A stretch of 64,000 nucleotides of DNA from Campylobacter sp. RM6914 (GCF_004803835.1 NZ_CP012545.1:1116001-1180000), one strand, 5' to 3'. Counted from the stretch's first letter, positions 53,339 to 63,701 are shown. Translations and numbers: made by a program. Notes: generated by a model not told the origin, from the sequence alone.

Positions 53339-54207
53339 GCAAAAAGTTCTTTGATCTTGATTAGGTCATCAAGGTTTGAAAGCTCGCTGCTTTCACCACT
53401 CTGGCAAAGGTTGTAAAACTCGTCATACTGTGTTTTTATCTCGTTTTCGTCTTGATAAACCTTTAAATTTATCTGTCCGTATTCGTTTAATTGATGAAGT
53501 CTAACTCCGCTTAGATCCCCTATATAAACACCACTTTTAGCATTTACTTCCACCACAAAACGGTTTATACAGCTTGAGATAGAATTTGAAATGTTTATTA
53601 AAATTTGATTTTTAGTTTTAAGCTTCATGGCTACATTATCAGCAGACCTTGCGTTAGTTTTGTTTGCCTCGGAGTATGAAAATTCATAAATTTCACTATT
53701 GCTTAAAATTTTAGCAAGATCGATATCAAACATACAAAGCTCTCTAACGATATTTTTACCAGGCATTGATACACAGTGAGATATATTTATACTATAAATT
53801 TCCTCTTCTTTTGCAAGTGCGCGTTTTAGCGAGGTGATAACCGGATTAAACCTCAAGCTCATACCGCTACAGACATTTGCCTTGTTGGTGGTTGCGGCGT
53901 ATTTTATCTCTTTTATCTCGCTTAAACTTTTAAATTTAGGCTCGGCGATTAGTATATTTTTACAGTATTTGGCGCATTTAAAAAAGCCAAAAACAAGCTC
54001 ATCACTAGAAAGGCAAAGCACGATCGCTTGAGGTTTGGCCTCTTCTATGAAACTGTTAAAATCATCAAAAAATTTAGCCCTACAATGATCATCACGACAG
54101 CTAGCGTCAAACACCCCGCAAACTTCAAATTTATCAGAACGCCTTAATATAGCATAGTGTTTTTTGGCAATACCAGAATACCCAACAATGCCGATTTTAA
54201 GCTTCAT
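53335..54207 (-). CDS. Gfo/Idh/MocA-family oxidoreductase
   Basis: A 290-residue protein with an N-terminal Rossmann domain (IGIVGYSGIAKKHYAIL, residues 5-21; the glycine loop reads GYSGIA) and the EPKF segment near 92 that takes the place of the usual EKP motif; here Lys follows Pro rather than preceding it. The C-terminal half is the beta-sheet substrate domain. Substrate is unknown; relatives act on sugars or dehydrogenate amino sugars. It lies upstream of hemH in one unit. Confidence 0.85.
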   Translation of the reverse strand: MKLKIGIVGYSGIAKKHYAILRRSDKFEVCGVFDASCRDDHCRAKFFDDFNSFIEEAKPQAIVLCLSSDELVFGFFKCAKYCKNILIAEPKFKSLSEIKEIKYAATTNKANVCSGMSLRFNPVITSLKRALAKEEEIYSINISHCVSMPGKNIVRELCMFDIDLAKILSNSEIYEFSYSEANKTNARSADNVAMKLKTKNQILINISNSISSCINRFVVEVNAKSGVYIGDLSGVRLHQLNEYGQINLKVYQDENEIKTQYDEFYNLCQSGESSELSNLDDLIKIKELFA

Positions 54208-54408
54208 TATGCAGCCTTTCTTAAATTTTTATTCTAATTATATTTTTTATTCACTCAAACTTAGCTAAATTTTAAGATTTATTTTCATTATTATAAGTTT
54301 TTAAGCTTATATTTATAAATATCACTAAGCTTATGGCGCAAAAAATTTTATTTTACCAACTCTAAGACATTTTTTAGTAAATTTATAAATTTAAAAACGA
54401 TTTTTAGA

Positions 54409-54414
54409 TAAAAT
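54409..54414 (+). promoter_or_regulatory. Candidate -10 box for alaS
   Basis: TAAAAT in TTTTTAGATAAAATTAA, 38 bases before the alaS ATG. The same ten-base form TTTTTAGATA occurs before uvrD. Confidence 0.45.
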
Positions 54415-54451
54415 TAACGCTAAAAAATTAAAATAATTTATAGGAAAAAAC

Positions 54452-57004
54452 ATGCAAAATTTTGATGTTAGACAGGCTTATTTAGACTATTTTAAAAGCA
54501 AGGGACACGAGGTTATAGAGTCGGCTCCGCTAGTGCCAAACGATGCGACACTGCTATTTACAAATGCAGGAATGGTGCCATTTAAAAGTATTTTTACCGG
54601 CGAAGTTCCACGCCCTACTCCTCCTATCCGCACAAGTTGCCAAACCTGTATAAGAGCGGGCGGCAAGCACAACGACTTAGACAACGTCGGCTACACGGCT
54701 CGTCACCATACATTTTTTGAGATGCTTGGAAACTTTAGCTTCGGCGAATACTTCAAAAAAGACGCGATCGCATACGCCTGGGAATTTGTTACGCAAGTAT
54801 TAAAACTTCCAAAAGATCGTCTATATGTAACAGTTCATGAGAGCGATGACGAAGCTTACGGAATGTGGCAAGAGCATATCGCAAAAGAGAGAATTTATAA
54901 ATTCGGTGATAAAGATAACTTCTGGCAAATGGGCGATACGGGACCTTGCGGGCCTTGCTCTGAGATATTTTACGATCAAGGCGCGGAGCATTTTAACTCA
55001 GATGAGGACTATATGGGCGGTGACGGAGACCGCTTTTTGGAGATTTGGAACTTAGTATTTATGCAGTTTGAGCGAAGTGCGGACGGCAAGCTAACCACAC
55101 TTCCAAAGCCCTCGATTGATACCGGAATGGGACTTGAGCGCGTAACCGCGATAAAAGAGGGTAAATTTAGCAACTACGATAGCTCACTTTTCATGCCTTA
55201 TATAAACGAGGTCGCCAAACTTTGCGGTAAGCCTTACGAGTACGCCACAGGTGCGAGCTACCGCGTCATTAGTGATCATATCCGCTCGGTTACCTTTTTA
55301 CTGGCTCAGGGCGTAAATTTTGATAAAGAGGGTCGCGGATACGTGCTTCGCAGGATTTTACGTCGTGCGGTGCGCCACGGCTACCTGCTTGGTATCAAAA
55401 AGCCGTTTATGTATAAGCTTGTCGATAAGGTTTGCGAGCTAATGGGCGGACACTACGCGTATCTAAACGAGAAAAAAGAGGCGGTAAAAGAGCAAATCAA
55501 ACTTGAAGAGGAGAGATTTTTCGCTACGATCGCTTCGGGGCTTGAGCTGTTTAACGATGAGCTAACACGCACAAAAGATATATTTAGCGGCGAAGTTGCG
55601 TTTAAGCTATATGACACATTTGGCTTCCCACTAGATCTAACTGCCGATATGCTAAGAGATAAAAATCTAAAGGTCGATGAGGCAAAATTTGATGAGCTTA
55701 TGAGCGAGCAAAAGGCACGCGCAAAAGCCGCTTGGAAAGGCAGTGGAGATAAGAGCGCAAAGGGCGACTTTAAAGAGCTTTTAGAGGAGTTTGGTGAGAA
55801 TGAATTTATAGGTTACGAAGCGCTTGATAGCCAGAGTAAAATTTTAGCCATACTTGATGAGGACTTTAAGCGCACAAATAGCCTAAAAGCCGGCGAGAAC
55901 GGCTGGGTAATGTTTGATAAGACTCCATTTTACGCGCAAAGCGGCGGTCAATGCGGCGATAGCGGCGAGATAACAGGCAAAGCGCAAATCCTTGATACGC
56001 AAAAATTTCACGGATTAAATTTATCGAGTGTTAAAGCAAATGTAGAGCTAAAAACAGGCGACGAGGTAAGCGTAAAAGTAAGCAGTGAGCGAAGCGAGAT
56101 AGCACGCCACCACAGCGCTACCCACATCCTACACTCAGCACTTAGAAAGGTCCTAGGCACACATATCGCACAAGCTGGATCAAGCGTAGAGGCTGATAAA
56201 CTACGCTTTGACTTCTCTCATCCTAAGGCTCTCACAAGTGAGGAGCTTGCGAGAATAGAAGCCTTCGTGCAAAACGCCATAGTAAAAGGCGAAGCGGCAA
56301 AAACCCAGATAATGGATATAGAAGATGCTAAGAATAGCGGTGCGATCGCACTATTTGGCGAGAAGTACGCCGATAAAGTGCGCGTGCTAAGTTTTGGCGA
56401 GGTTAGCAAGGAGCTTTGCGGAGGAACTCATGTGCATAATTTAAATGAGATCGGAGCATTTTTTATAACCAAAGAGAGTGGCGTAAGTGCCGGTGTGCGC
56501 AGGATCGAGGCTGTTTGCTCAAAGGCAGCCCTAAATTTAGCTAAAAATTTACACGCCGAGCTAGATGAGATTAAAACCGAGCTAAAGAGCATAGAACCGA
56601 TAATCGCGATTAAAAAGCTAAAAACTGAGATAAAAAGCTTAAAGGACGAGCTTAAAAATGCAGGTAGCTCAAAAGCTATAAATTTAAGCGACATTAATGG
56701 CGTAAAAGTGTGCGTTGAAATTTTAGAAAGCGGCGATATAAAAACTGCGATAGATGAGATCAAAAACGCAAATGAACGCACTGCTGTGCTATTTATGCAA
56801 GTAAAAGACGATAAAGTCGCTATCGCGGCAGGTGTGAAAAACGCTAGCATAAAAGCAGGCGAATGGGTTAAAATGACGGCTCAAATTTTAGGCGGTAATG
56901 GCGGAGGCAAGGATGACTTCGCAACAGCAGGCGGTAAAGATACATCAAAAATTCAAGATGCCACAAAAGCAGCACTTGAATTTGCAAAGGAAAAACTCAT
57001 CTAA
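54452..57004 (+). CDS. alaS: Alanyl-tRNA synthetase
   Basis: Charges tRNA-Ala and edits Ser/Gly. The 850 residues show the class II core ([54 protein letters not shown]), the editing site [13 protein letters not shown] near 552 and CGGTHV near 655, a coiled coil (about 690-745) and the C-terminal [15 protein letters not shown]. By eye, its codons are richer in G+C than those of its neighbours. It overlaps the next gene by one base. Confidence 0.97.
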   Translation: MQNFDVRQAYLDYFKSKGHEVIESAPLVPNDATLLFTNAGMVPFKSIFTGEVPRPTPPIRTSCQTCIRAGGKHNDLDNVGYTARHHTFFEMLGNFSFGEYFKKDAIAYAWEFVTQVLKLPKDRLYVTVHESDDEAYGMWQEHIAKERIYKFGDKDNFWQMGDTGPCGPCSEIFYDQGAEHFNSDEDYMGGDGDRFLEIWNLVFMQFERSADGKLTTLPKPSIDTGMGLERVTAIKEGKFSNYDSSLFMPYINEVAKLCGKPYEYATGASYRVISDHIRSVTFLLAQGVNFDKEGRGYVLRRILRRAVRHGYLLGIKKPFMYKLVDKVCELMGGHYAYLNEKKEAVKEQIKLEEERFFATIASGLELFNDELTRTKDIFSGEVAFKLYDTFGFPLDLTADMLRDKNLKVDEAKFDELMSEQKARAKAAWKGSGDKSAKGDFKELLEEFGENEFIGYEALDSQSKILAILDEDFKRTNSLKAGENGWVMFDKTPFYAQSGGQCGDSGEITGKAQILDTQKFHGLNLSSVKANVELKTGDEVSVKVSSERSEIARHHSATHILHSALRKVLGTHIAQAGSSVEADKLRFDFSHPKALTSEELARIEAFVQNAIVKGEAAKTQIMDIEDAKNSGAIALFGEKYADKVRVLSFGEVSKELCGGTHVHNLNEIGAFFITKESGVSAGVRRIEAVCSKAALNLAKNLHAELDEIKTELKSIEPIIAIKKLKTEIKSLKDELKNAGSSKAINLSDINGVKVCVEILESGDIKTAIDEIKNANERTAVLFMQVKDDKVAIAAGVKNASIKAGEWVKMTAQILGGNGGGKDDFATAGGKDTSKIQDATKAALEFAKEKLI

Positions 57005-57501
57005 TGATCGAATACGACATAGCTTTTGCGCGTTTAGGGCAATTTTTGCCCTTTTTACATATAGCGTCTGCCGCCGTTTTTATAGGACTTCAGCTTGGCT
57101 TGCTGATATTTGGCAGATATCTTTTATCAAATAGATGCAAAAGCACAGACAAGGTGTTTTTAACTATAAGATTTTTAAGACAATTTGGTATTTTTTTGAT
57201 AATATCACTATTTGTTATCGCAGCAAGTAGCTTTTTATTTAGCAATCAAGATGCGTCATTAAGATCAGCAGACCCGATGGCTACGGCTATACTTGCGACA
57301 AAGTGGACACTATGGCTGTTTTTAACACTAAATCTTAGCTATATGTTTTATCACTACAAAAAGGCACTTGTTGCACTAAAAATTCGAGAAAAGATAACGC
57401 TTCATGAAAGCCTAGTCGTTATTATCATCTACTTTACTCCTTTAAATTTAATAGTATCATTCATAGCCGTTTATCTAGGCGTTGCTTATAAGGATTTTTA
57501 A
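57004..57501 (+). CDS. Four-helix inner-membrane protein of unknown function
   Basis: A 165-residue protein with four hydrophobic helices (about 12-35, 58-78, 98-116, 135-160). His residues in FLHIASA and in LSYMFYHYKK lie near membrane faces, as in small haem or copper membrane proteins (CopD/DUF2269-like), but this is only a hint. It is translationally coupled to both alaS (TAATG) and maf (TAATG). As I recall, C. jejuni has alaS next to maf without it. Confidence 0.75.
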   Translation: MIEYDIAFARLGQFLPFLHIASAAVFIGLQLGLLIFGRYLLSNRCKSTDKVFLTIRFLRQFGIFLIISLFVIAASSFLFSNQDASLRSADPMATAILATKWTLWLFLTLNLSYMFYHYKKALVALKIREKITLHESLVVIIIYFTPLNLIVSFIAVYLGVAYKDF

Positions 57502-58046
57502 TGTTAACACTTGCTTCAAGTTCACAAACAAGAGCTAAAATTTTAACCGAGAACGGCATAAAATTTAAACAAATTTCATTTGATTTTAACGAGAACGATG
57601 TGAGTGATCAATGTGAGCCACATATCTATGTTCAAAATGTCGTAAAATCCAAAAAAGAGCAGTTTTTAAAACTATATCCGGATGTAAAAAATGTCATCTT
57701 TGCAGATAGCTGTGTAGCTTGTGACGGTAAAATTTTAGGCAAGGCAAAAAACAAGCAAGATGCTATTAATATGCTTAACCTGCAAAGCGGCAATATCGCT
57801 TCAGTTTTTACGGCAATGATATTTTTAGCAGAGGATTTTGAATTTATAAACGTTAGCGAAACTGCATATAAATTTGCAAATTTTAAAGAAGAAGACATAA
57901 AAGAGTATATCAAAAACGGTGAATACAAAGACAAAGCGGGAGCGATGATGGTAGAAGGTTTTAACAAAAAATATATCATAAAACAAATCGGCAATACAAG
58001 CACTGCAAGAGGGCTAAATGTCGAACTTTTAAAGGCATATTTATGA
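57501..58046 (+). CDS. maf: Maf-like nucleoside triphosphate pyrophosphatase
   Basis: A house-cleaning enzyme of 181 residues removing modified nucleotides, historically linked to septum inhibition. The N-terminal LASSSQTRAKIL is the Maf signature; VIFADSCVACDGKILGKAK corresponds to the usual VLGADT.V...G..LGKP, with Ser-Cys in place of Thr-Val; the base of the active site EYKDKAGAMMVEG follows. It overlaps pbpA by four bases. Confidence 0.9.
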   Translation: MLTLASSSQTRAKILTENGIKFKQISFDFNENDVSDQCEPHIYVQNVVKSKKEQFLKLYPDVKNVIFADSCVACDGKILGKAKNKQDAINMLNLQSGNIASVFTAMIFLAEDFEFINVSETAYKFANFKEEDIKEYIKNGEYKDKAGAMMVEGFNKKYIIKQIGNTSTARGLNVELLKAYL

Positions 58047-59971
58047 AATATATTTTATGGATATTTTTTGCAGGAGCTCTTGCTCTTGGTGGCGGCTTTG
58101 TATATATTTACTCACAGGTTCGCTTTGATGCATATAGTATAATCGACTACAAGCCAAAGCTTACAACTCAAATTTTTGATAGAAACAACGAACTTATAGC
58201 AAATATCTTTGAGGAAAATAGAGTCTATGTAAAATACGAAGAAATTCCCTCAAGAGTAGTTGAAGCGCTTGTTGCCATAGAAGATACTAGCTATTTTGAG
58301 CATGGAGGCATAAACTACGAAGCTATAGTAAGAGCTGTTATAAAAGATATAAAAGCAGGTAGATTTGTCGAAGGAGCGAGCACTCTTACCCAGCAGCTTG
58401 TTAAAAATTTAGCTTTAAGTAGCGAAAAAAAGATAACGCGAAAGATCAAAGAGATCGTCTTAGCCATTAAGCTTGAAACCGAACTAGACAAAGAGCAGAT
58501 CATAGAACGATACTTAAATCACGTATATTTTGGTCACGGATATTACGGCATTAAAACAGCTGCAGATGGATACTTTAGAAAAGACTTAAAAGAGCTTAGC
58601 ATAAAAGAGATAGCCATGCTAGTAGGCTTACCAAAAGCACCAAGCTCTTATGACCCTACAAAGCATTTAGACCTATCTTTAGGGCGCGCAAACAGAGTTC
58701 TTGAACGCATGTATACGATAGGTTGGCTAAACGAAGAAGAGTATCGCAAAGGCATACTCGAAGAGCCTGCTGTATTTGACGACACCTTAAGCAAAAATAA
58801 GGCTCCGTATGTAGTAGATGAGATCATAAAAGAAGTCTCAAAAAGAGTTGACGATATAAGAACCGGTGGATATAAAATTTATAGCACCGTAGATCTTAAT
58901 GTGCAAAAAATGGCAAATGAAGCCCTAATATACGGATATAACGAAATTTTAAAGCGTGATAAAAAAGCAAATGCAAACATACTAAATGGCGCGATAGTCG
59001 TTACGCAGCCTCAGACCGGACATATTTTAGCACTTGTTGGTGGGGTTGATTACTCAAAAAGTAGTTACAACCGTGCAACCCAGAGTGCAAGACAACCTGG
59101 CTCAAGCTTTAAGCCTTTTATCTATCAAATCGCGCTTGATGAGGGATACTCGGTAGTATCACAACTAGCAGACATAGCGCGAAGCTTTGATATGGGCAAC
59201 GGCAAAGAGTGGACGCCTAAAAACTACAGTGGCGGCTTTCAAGGCTACATTAGCTTAAAATCAGCCCTAACACAGTCAAGAAACCTAGCAACTATAAATT
59301 TGCTAAACGACCTAGGTCTTAGCTCTGTTAGAGCAAAGCTTTCAAACATAGGCTTTCAAAATATACCGGAAAATTTATCCATCGCACTTGGAAGCTTTGG
59401 TATATCGCCTGTAAATTTTGCTAAATTTTACTCAATGTTTCCAAACGAGGGAGAGATTGTCGAGCCGATACTTATAAAATATGTAGAAAATAGCTTTGGC
59501 GCGGTTGTAAATTACGAAGCAAAAAAAGAACAGGTTTTAAAGCCTGAACAAGCATTTTTAATGATAGATCTTCTTAAAAACGTCGTTAACAATGGAACCG
59601 GTCGTAATGCCAAAATAAATGGCATACAAGTAGCAGGCAAAACAGGCACAACAAACAATAACATAGACGCTTGGTTTTGCGGTTTTACGCCTGATGTTCA
59701 AGCCATAATCTGGTACGGCAATGACGACAATTCGCCAATGAAAAAGATAGAAGGCGGTGGTAGAACTGCGGCGCCGGTCTTTAAGAAATTTATGGAAACA
59801 TACATAAAACAATACCCGACAGTAAGACGCGTATTCGAACAGCCTGAAGGCGTTTATAAAGGTATTTACAATGGAGTAGACGAGTTATACACAAACGACT
59901 CACCTTTACCTGAGATAATACCTGCAAACGAAATAATACAAGAGCAAGAAAATAACGGTTTAATGTTTTAA
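58043..59971 (+). CDS. pbpA: Penicillin-binding protein 1A (glycosyltransferase/transpeptidase)
   Basis: A class A PBP of 642 residues that polymerises and cross-links peptidoglycan. After one membrane helix (5-24), the GT51 domain shows AIEDTSYFEHGGINYEAIVRA near 74, GASTLTQQLVKNL near 111, and KEIAMLVGLPKAP. The transpeptidase domain has SxxK in PGSSFKPF near 353, SxN as TQSRNLA near 413, and KTGTT near 533. It ends with an acidic periplasmic tail. A hairpin follows at the stop codon. Confidence 0.95.
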   Translation: MKYILWIFFAGALALGGGFVYIYSQVRFDAYSIIDYKPKLTTQIFDRNNELIANIFEENRVYVKYEEIPSRVVEALVAIEDTSYFEHGGINYEAIVRAVIKDIKAGRFVEGASTLTQQLVKNLALSSEKKITRKIKEIVLAIKLETELDKEQIIERYLNHVYFGHGYYGIKTAADGYFRKDLKELSIKEIAMLVGLPKAPSSYDPTKHLDLSLGRANRVLERMYTIGWLNEEEYRKGILEEPAVFDDTLSKNKAPYVVDEIIKEVSKRVDDIRTGGYKIYSTVDLNVQKMANEALIYGYNEILKRDKKANANILNGAIVVTQPQTGHILALVGGVDYSKSSYNRATQSARQPGSSFKPFIYQIALDEGYSVVSQLADIARSFDMGNGKEWTPKNYSGGFQGYISLKSALTQSRNLATINLLNDLGLSSVRAKLSNIGFQNIPENLSIALGSFGISPVNFAKFYSMFPNEGEIVEPILIKYVENSFGAVVNYEAKKEQVLKPEQAFLMIDLLKNVVNNGTGRNAKINGIQVAGKTGTTNNNIDAWFCGFTPDVQAIIWYGNDDNSPMKKIEGGGRTAAPVFKKFMETYIKQYPTVRRVFEQPEGVYKGIYNGVDELYTNDSPLPEIIPANEIIQEQENNGLMF

Positions 59972-59975
59972 ACCG
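59956..59975 (+). terminator. Hairpin over the pbpA stop codon
   Basis: CGGTTTAA (59956-59963) pairs with TTAAACCG (59968-59975) around TGTT; the stop codon is in the right arm. The U-run is poor (CTTGCCTTT), so strength as terminator is uncertain. Confidence 0.45.
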
Positions 59976-60140
59976 CTTGCCTTTATCGTTATGGTATTTT
60001 AGTTTTATCATAGCGACAAATTTATACAAACCATCAAATCAAATTTTCAAATAAATACAGTCAACTAAAAATTTAAATAAAAACAATAACTAAATCACAA
60101 AGAAAAAGTGGAATAATGGATGATATACTTTAAAGAAGAA

Positions 60141-60169
60141 AAATTTCAAAGGAAAAACCTTTGAAATTT
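60141..60169 (-). terminator. Intrinsic terminator of the rplS operon
   Basis: AAATTTCAAAGG and CCTTTGAAATTT form a perfect 12-bp stem with a five-base loop, just after the rplS stop. On the minus strand it is followed by TTCTTCTTT; on the plus strand a T-rich stretch also follows, so it may act in both directions. Confidence 0.75.
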
Positions 60170-60175
60170 ATATTT

Positions 60176-60532
60176 TTATTTTCTAAGTTCGCGGATCTTA
60201 GCAGCTCTACCGCGTAAATTGCGTAGATAAAATAGTTTAGCACGTCTAACACGACCACGTCTTAATACAGTGATCTCTTCGATACTTTCGCTATAAATAG
60301 GGAAAATTCTCTCAACGCCTACACTGTTTGCGCCGATTTTTCTGATCATGAATGTCTCACCTACGCCACTTCCGCGTCTAGCTATACAGACACCTTCAAA
60401 ATTTTGAACCCTAGTCTTATCGCCCTCTTTAATACGAATAGCTACACGAAGTGTATCACCCGCACGAAATTCAGGCACAGTTTTGCTTGCGATTTGAGCA
60501 TTCTCAAATGCTTCAATATACTTATTTCTCAT
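60176..60532 (-). CDS. rplS: 50S ribosomal protein L19
   Basis: A 118-residue ribosomal protein with [28 protein letters not shown] and the C-terminal [20 protein letters not shown]. It is the last gene of the rpsP–rplS block, 14 bases after trmD, and is followed by the strong 12-bp terminator. Confidence 0.97.
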   Translation of the reverse strand: MRNKYIEAFENAQIASKTVPEFRAGDTLRVAIRIKEGDKTRVQNFEGVCIARRGSGVGETFMIRKIGANSVGVERIFPIYSESIEEITVLRRGRVRRAKLFYLRNLRGRAAKIRELRK

Positions 60533-60546
60533 AGTTTGTCCTTAAA

Positions 60547-61233
60547 TTATGGCTTAATTTTTTGGTATAAATCAGGGCGGAAGAACTTTGTTTTGCAGTG
60601 CGCCATCCTGTTTTTTAAAGACTGGATTTTACCATGATTTCCCTTTAAAAACTCTGAAACAACAAAACTACCTTTAAAGAGGTCAGGCTTAGCAAAGGAT
60701 GGAGCTTCAAGCAAATTATCCTCAAAACTCTCCACTGCCAAACTCTCATTATTGCCAAGCACTCCATCTATATTTCTAGATATTGCATCACTCATACAAA
60801 GAGCGCCAAGCTCCCCACCAGTTAGCACATAATCGCCTATGCTAAAAACTTCATCAGCCCACATTTCAATGATTCTCTCATCGATACCCTCATATCTGCC
60901 ACAAACAAAACAGATATGATCTTTTTTGGCTAATCTTTTGGCATCATTTTGATTAAATTTCTTTGCAGCCGGAGTTAAAAAAATAATATGCACACTCTTA
61001 TCATTTTTTTTTATCTCACTCAAAGCGTCATCAATCGGCTGTGCAAACATCAAAAGACCTGCGCCACCGCCTATCATATACTCATCAACTTTTAAATTTT
61101 TTTGTTTTGTATAATCACGAGGATTGACAAAAGAGAGATTGATCTTATTAGAAGATACTGCCCTTGCAAGGATTGAGTCTTTAAAGTATGGTTCTATTAA
61201 CTGTGGAAATAAAGATACAAAGCTAAATTTCAT
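60547..61233 (-). CDS. trmD: tRNA (guanine-37-N1) methyltransferase TrmD
   Basis: A SPOUT methyltransferase of 228 residues that makes m1G37. The start [15 protein letters not shown], the knot region [17 protein letters not shown] and [23 protein letters not shown] are typical. It overlaps rimM by four bases. Confidence 0.97.
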   Translation of the reverse strand: MKFSFVSLFPQLIEPYFKDSILARAVSSNKINLSFVNPRDYTKQKNLKVDEYMIGGGAGLLMFAQPIDDALSEIKKNDKSVHIIFLTPAAKKFNQNDAKRLAKKDHICFVCGRYEGIDERIIEMWADEVFSIGDYVLTGGELGALCMSDAISRNIDGVLGNNESLAVESFEDNLLEAPSFAKPDLFKGSFVVSEFLKGNHGKIQSLKNRMAHCKTKFFRPDLYQKIKP

Positions 61234-61760
61234 GAATTTTCAAGAATTGCTTTTGCGTTTTTAGTTGAAATTTCTTGTTTTTCTAGATCAACACTGGTAA
61301 TAAATTCGTCTATATACGGTATATAAAAGCTTTTTGCAAAGCCTTGTTCAGCTAGGCTTGGGCTAGTTTTGATAAATAAAAGATTTGAGCTTGAAATTTC
61401 TTCAATATCATCAACTATGCCTAAAATTTCACCATTTTCCAGTATCTTAAGTCCGATAATGTCAAAATAAAAAAATTCATCTCTCTTAAGCTTGCAATCT
61501 TTTCTAGTTTGCTCGACAGTAGTATAAATGACGCGGTTAGTTAGCTCTTTTGCAGCTTCAATACTTTCAAAACCAACAAACAAAGCCTCACCGCGTGTTT
61601 TGTCATAATTTTTTATAATAAGCCAATTACCGTCTTTGTCAAAAAATTTAGCGTCTTTTTTAAACTGCTCAGGGAAGTCACTTTTATTGTGAAGCTTTAC
61701 ATAGCCCCTAAGTCCGACGGTTTTGCCTATTATAGCTACTTCGAGATTTTCACTCTTCAA
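61230..61760 (-). CDS. rimM: Ribosome maturation factor RimM
   Basis: Helps 30S head assembly with S19. The 176 residues have an N-terminal barrel ([26 protein letters not shown]) and a C-terminal PRC barrel starting at [14 protein letters not shown] near 94, ending [17 protein letters not shown]. It overlaps khpA by eleven bases and trmD by four. Confidence 0.94.
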   Translation of the reverse strand: MKSENLEVAIIGKTVGLRGYVKLHNKSDFPEQFKKDAKFFDKDGNWLIIKNYDKTRGEALFVGFESIEAAKELTNRVIYTTVEQTRKDCKLKRDEFFYFDIIGLKILENGEILGIVDDIEEISSSNLLFIKTSPSLAEQGFAKSFYIPYIDEFITSVDLEKQEISTKNAKAILENS

Positions 61761-61995
61761 AAGCTTTTACCGTTACCCTGTAGCTAGTGGAGTCTTTTGC
61801 CTTACATCCGATAATGACAGTTTTTATGGCATTTATCATCTTGCCATCTTTTCCTATCAACTTACCGGTATCAACCTTATCGGCATTTATAATAATCTCG
61901 GCAAAATTCTCGCCAAGCTCCACACGCTCAACTTTTATCTTTTCAGGAAAGTCGGCTATAAGCTTAGCATATTCGTATAAAAAATTTTCAACCAT
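61750..61995 (-). CDS. khpA: KH-domain RNA-binding protein KhpA
   Basis: An 81-residue single KH domain protein with the G-x-x-G-type loop LIGKDGKMINAIKTVI near residue 45. Homologues bind ribosomal and small RNAs. It stands between rpsP and rimM, the conserved position. Confidence 0.92.
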   Translation of the reverse strand: MVENFLYEYAKLIADFPEKIKVERVELGENFAEIIINADKVDTGKLIGKDGKMINAIKTVIIGCKAKDSTSYRVTVKAFEE

Positions 61996-61999
61996 AAAT

Positions 62000-62230
62000 T
62001 TATTTGCTTGTTATTTGTTCAACTCTATCGCTAAGTTTAGCGCCAACGCCTTTCCAGTATGCTAGTCTTTCAGCGTCAAATTTTACAACTTCAGGCTCTA
62101 CCATTGGATTGTAGTAGCCGATACTCTCTATCCAGCCGCTATCACGTCTTTTTCTACTATCTGTTACAACTATACGATAAAATGGTCTTTTTTTGCGTCC
62201 CATTCTTGTTAGTCTTACTACGGTTGCCAT
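62000..62230 (-). CDS. rpsP: 30S ribosomal protein S16
   Basis: A 76-residue protein beginning [30 protein letters not shown] (shown in parts: [24 protein letters not shown]). The start at 62230 is set by a strong AAGGAG site; an in-frame upstream ATG would add 19 residues unlike any S16. It heads the block rpsP–khpA–rimM–trmD–rplS. Confidence 0.96.
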   Translation of the reverse strand: MATVVRLTRMGRKKRPFYRIVVTDSRKRRDSGWIESIGYYNPMVEPEVVKFDAERLAYWKGVGAKLSDRVEQITSK

Positions 62231-62261
62231 TATATTTCTCCTTAAAATTTTTAAATAATGC

Positions 62262-62293
62262 TTAAATTTAGATAACGAATTATCCAAATTTAA
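62262..62293 (-). promoter_or_regulatory. Long hairpin between ffh and rpsP
   Basis: On the minus strand TTAAATTTGGATAA and TTATCTAAATTTAA pair over 14 bases (one G-U) around a TTCG loop. It lies between the ffh stop and the rpsP ribosome site. No long U-run follows, so it may be a partial terminator or a processing site rather than a full stop. Confidence 0.5.
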
Positions 62294-62296
62294 ACC

Positions 62297-63637
62297 CTAT
62301 CTGGGTCTATTCATATTGGCTTGACTTAGCATATTTGCAAGCCCTTTAGCACCGCCTTTACCTGAAAATTTCTTTGCAAGCTTGGAGGCATTTTCAAACT
62401 GTTTTAAAAAACGATTAACCTCTACTTGAGATAGCCCAGAGCCGGCTGCTAGACGACGTTTTCTGCTATTGTTTAAAAGCTCGGGATTTTCACGCTCTTT
62501 TTGCGTCATTGAATTTATCATAGCTTTTATATGCAAAATTTCTTTTGAGTTATCAAGATCTATGTCTTTGATCTGATTTGCCATATTGCTAAGACCAGGT
62601 ATCATACCTATTAGGGATTTCATAGAACCTAGTTTTTTTACGCTCTCCATTTGTTCTAAAAAGTCGTTAAAGTTAAATTGTCCCTTTTTTATCTTTTGAT
62701 TTAAGCGCTTAGCTTCTTTTTCATCAATAATAGAACTTGTTTTTTCTACAAGAGTAGCAAGGTCGCCCTCGCCCATTATGCGACCGACTATACGGTCTGG
62801 TATGAAGCTTTCTAAATCGGCAACTTTCTCACCGGTACCAACAAACCTAAGTGGAATTCCTAACTGTTTTGCTATGCTGATAGCAACACCACCCTTGCTA
62901 TCAGAGTCAAATTTTGAAAGTATTGCACCGCTGATATTTAGCGCTTCATTAAAGCTAGCTGCAGAACGCACGCCATCTTGACCACTCATAGCGTCAGCTA
63001 CATAGAAAATTTCATGTGGATTTATGGCACTCTTAACATCTTTTATTTGACCCATTAAAGCTTCATCTATAGCCAAACGACCTGCCGTATCAACTAAAAG
63101 CACATCATAAAGACCGCTTTTAGCTTTTACTAGTGCCTCTTTGGCAACTTTAACAGGGTCATTTTCATTTTCTATAAAAAATAGATCGATTTCATTAGCA
63201 ACACAAAGCTGACGAAGTTGTTCAACTGCAGCCAAACGTTGTAAATCACATGCAGCAACAAGAACTTTCTTCTTGCGAAGCTTTAAATAATTTGCTAGTT
63301 TTATCGTAGTTGTGGTTTTTCCGGATCCTTGCAAGCCGGCCATCAACACGATGGTGGGAGCTGTTTGAGCATAAACAAAGCCTTGATTGCCAGGAGCTGT
63401 TAAAATTTCTGTCAGCTTTAATTTTATAGCATCTAAAAATTGCTTTTGACCGATACTAGTTTGTTTTATCTCGCTTTCGATCGCGCTTAATAAATCCTTG
63501 GTAACTTTATGATGAACATCAGCTTTTAAAAGAGCTTTTTTAAGCACATCAAATGCGTTTTTCAAAGCCTTTTCATCATCTACAAAACGTATCTTGCTGA
63601 CGGCTAATCTAAACGACTCACTGATTTGTTCAAACAC
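62297..63637 (-). CDS. ffh: Signal recognition particle protein Ffh
   Basis: The SRP GTPase that targets membrane proteins. The 446 residues have N domain, GTPase G domain (G1 GLQGSGKTTT near residue 105, DTAGR near 187, GTGEK near 269) and the M domain with methionine-rich helices (GSMKSLIGMIPGLSNMANQ, GSGLSQVEVNRFLKQF). The start is GTG six bases after AAAGG. A good -10 box lies upstream. Confidence 0.96.
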   Translation of the reverse strand: MFEQISESFRLAVSKIRFVDDEKALKNAFDVLKKALLKADVHHKVTKDLLSAIESEIKQTSIGQKQFLDAIKLKLTEILTAPGNQGFVYAQTAPTIVLMAGLQGSGKTTTTIKLANYLKLRKKKVLVAACDLQRLAAVEQLRQLCVANEIDLFFIENENDPVKVAKEALVKAKSGLYDVLLVDTAGRLAIDEALMGQIKDVKSAINPHEIFYVADAMSGQDGVRSAASFNEALNISGAILSKFDSDSKGGVAISIAKQLGIPLRFVGTGEKVADLESFIPDRIVGRIMGEGDLATLVEKTSSIIDEKEAKRLNQKIKKGQFNFNDFLEQMESVKKLGSMKSLIGMIPGLSNMANQIKDIDLDNSKEILHIKAMINSMTQKERENPELLNNSRKRRLAAGSGLSQVEVNRFLKQFENASKLAKKFSGKGGAKGLANMLSQANMNRPR

Positions 63638-63672
63638 TATTTACCTTTCTAAATTTATATATTAAACGGCGC

Positions 63673-63678
63673 ATTTTA
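63673..63678 (-). promoter_or_regulatory. Candidate -10 box for ffh
   Basis: TAAAAT in TTTAGTAAAATGCG on the minus strand, 36 bases before the GTG start of ffh. Confidence 0.4.
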
Positions 63679-63701
63679 CTAAATTTTTTCTTTATCGCTC
63701 T

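Noticed and set aside
54302-54333. Two copies of the palindrome TAAGCTTA, 24 bases apart, upstream of alaS
   Set aside because: Short, self-complementary AT-rich words are expected by chance here; no promoter or gene lines up with them.
62231-62287. Nineteen-residue N-terminal extension of S16
   Set aside because: S16 proteins begin at the ATG behind the strong ribosome site; the extension covers the ffh–rpsP hairpin region and reads like spacer.
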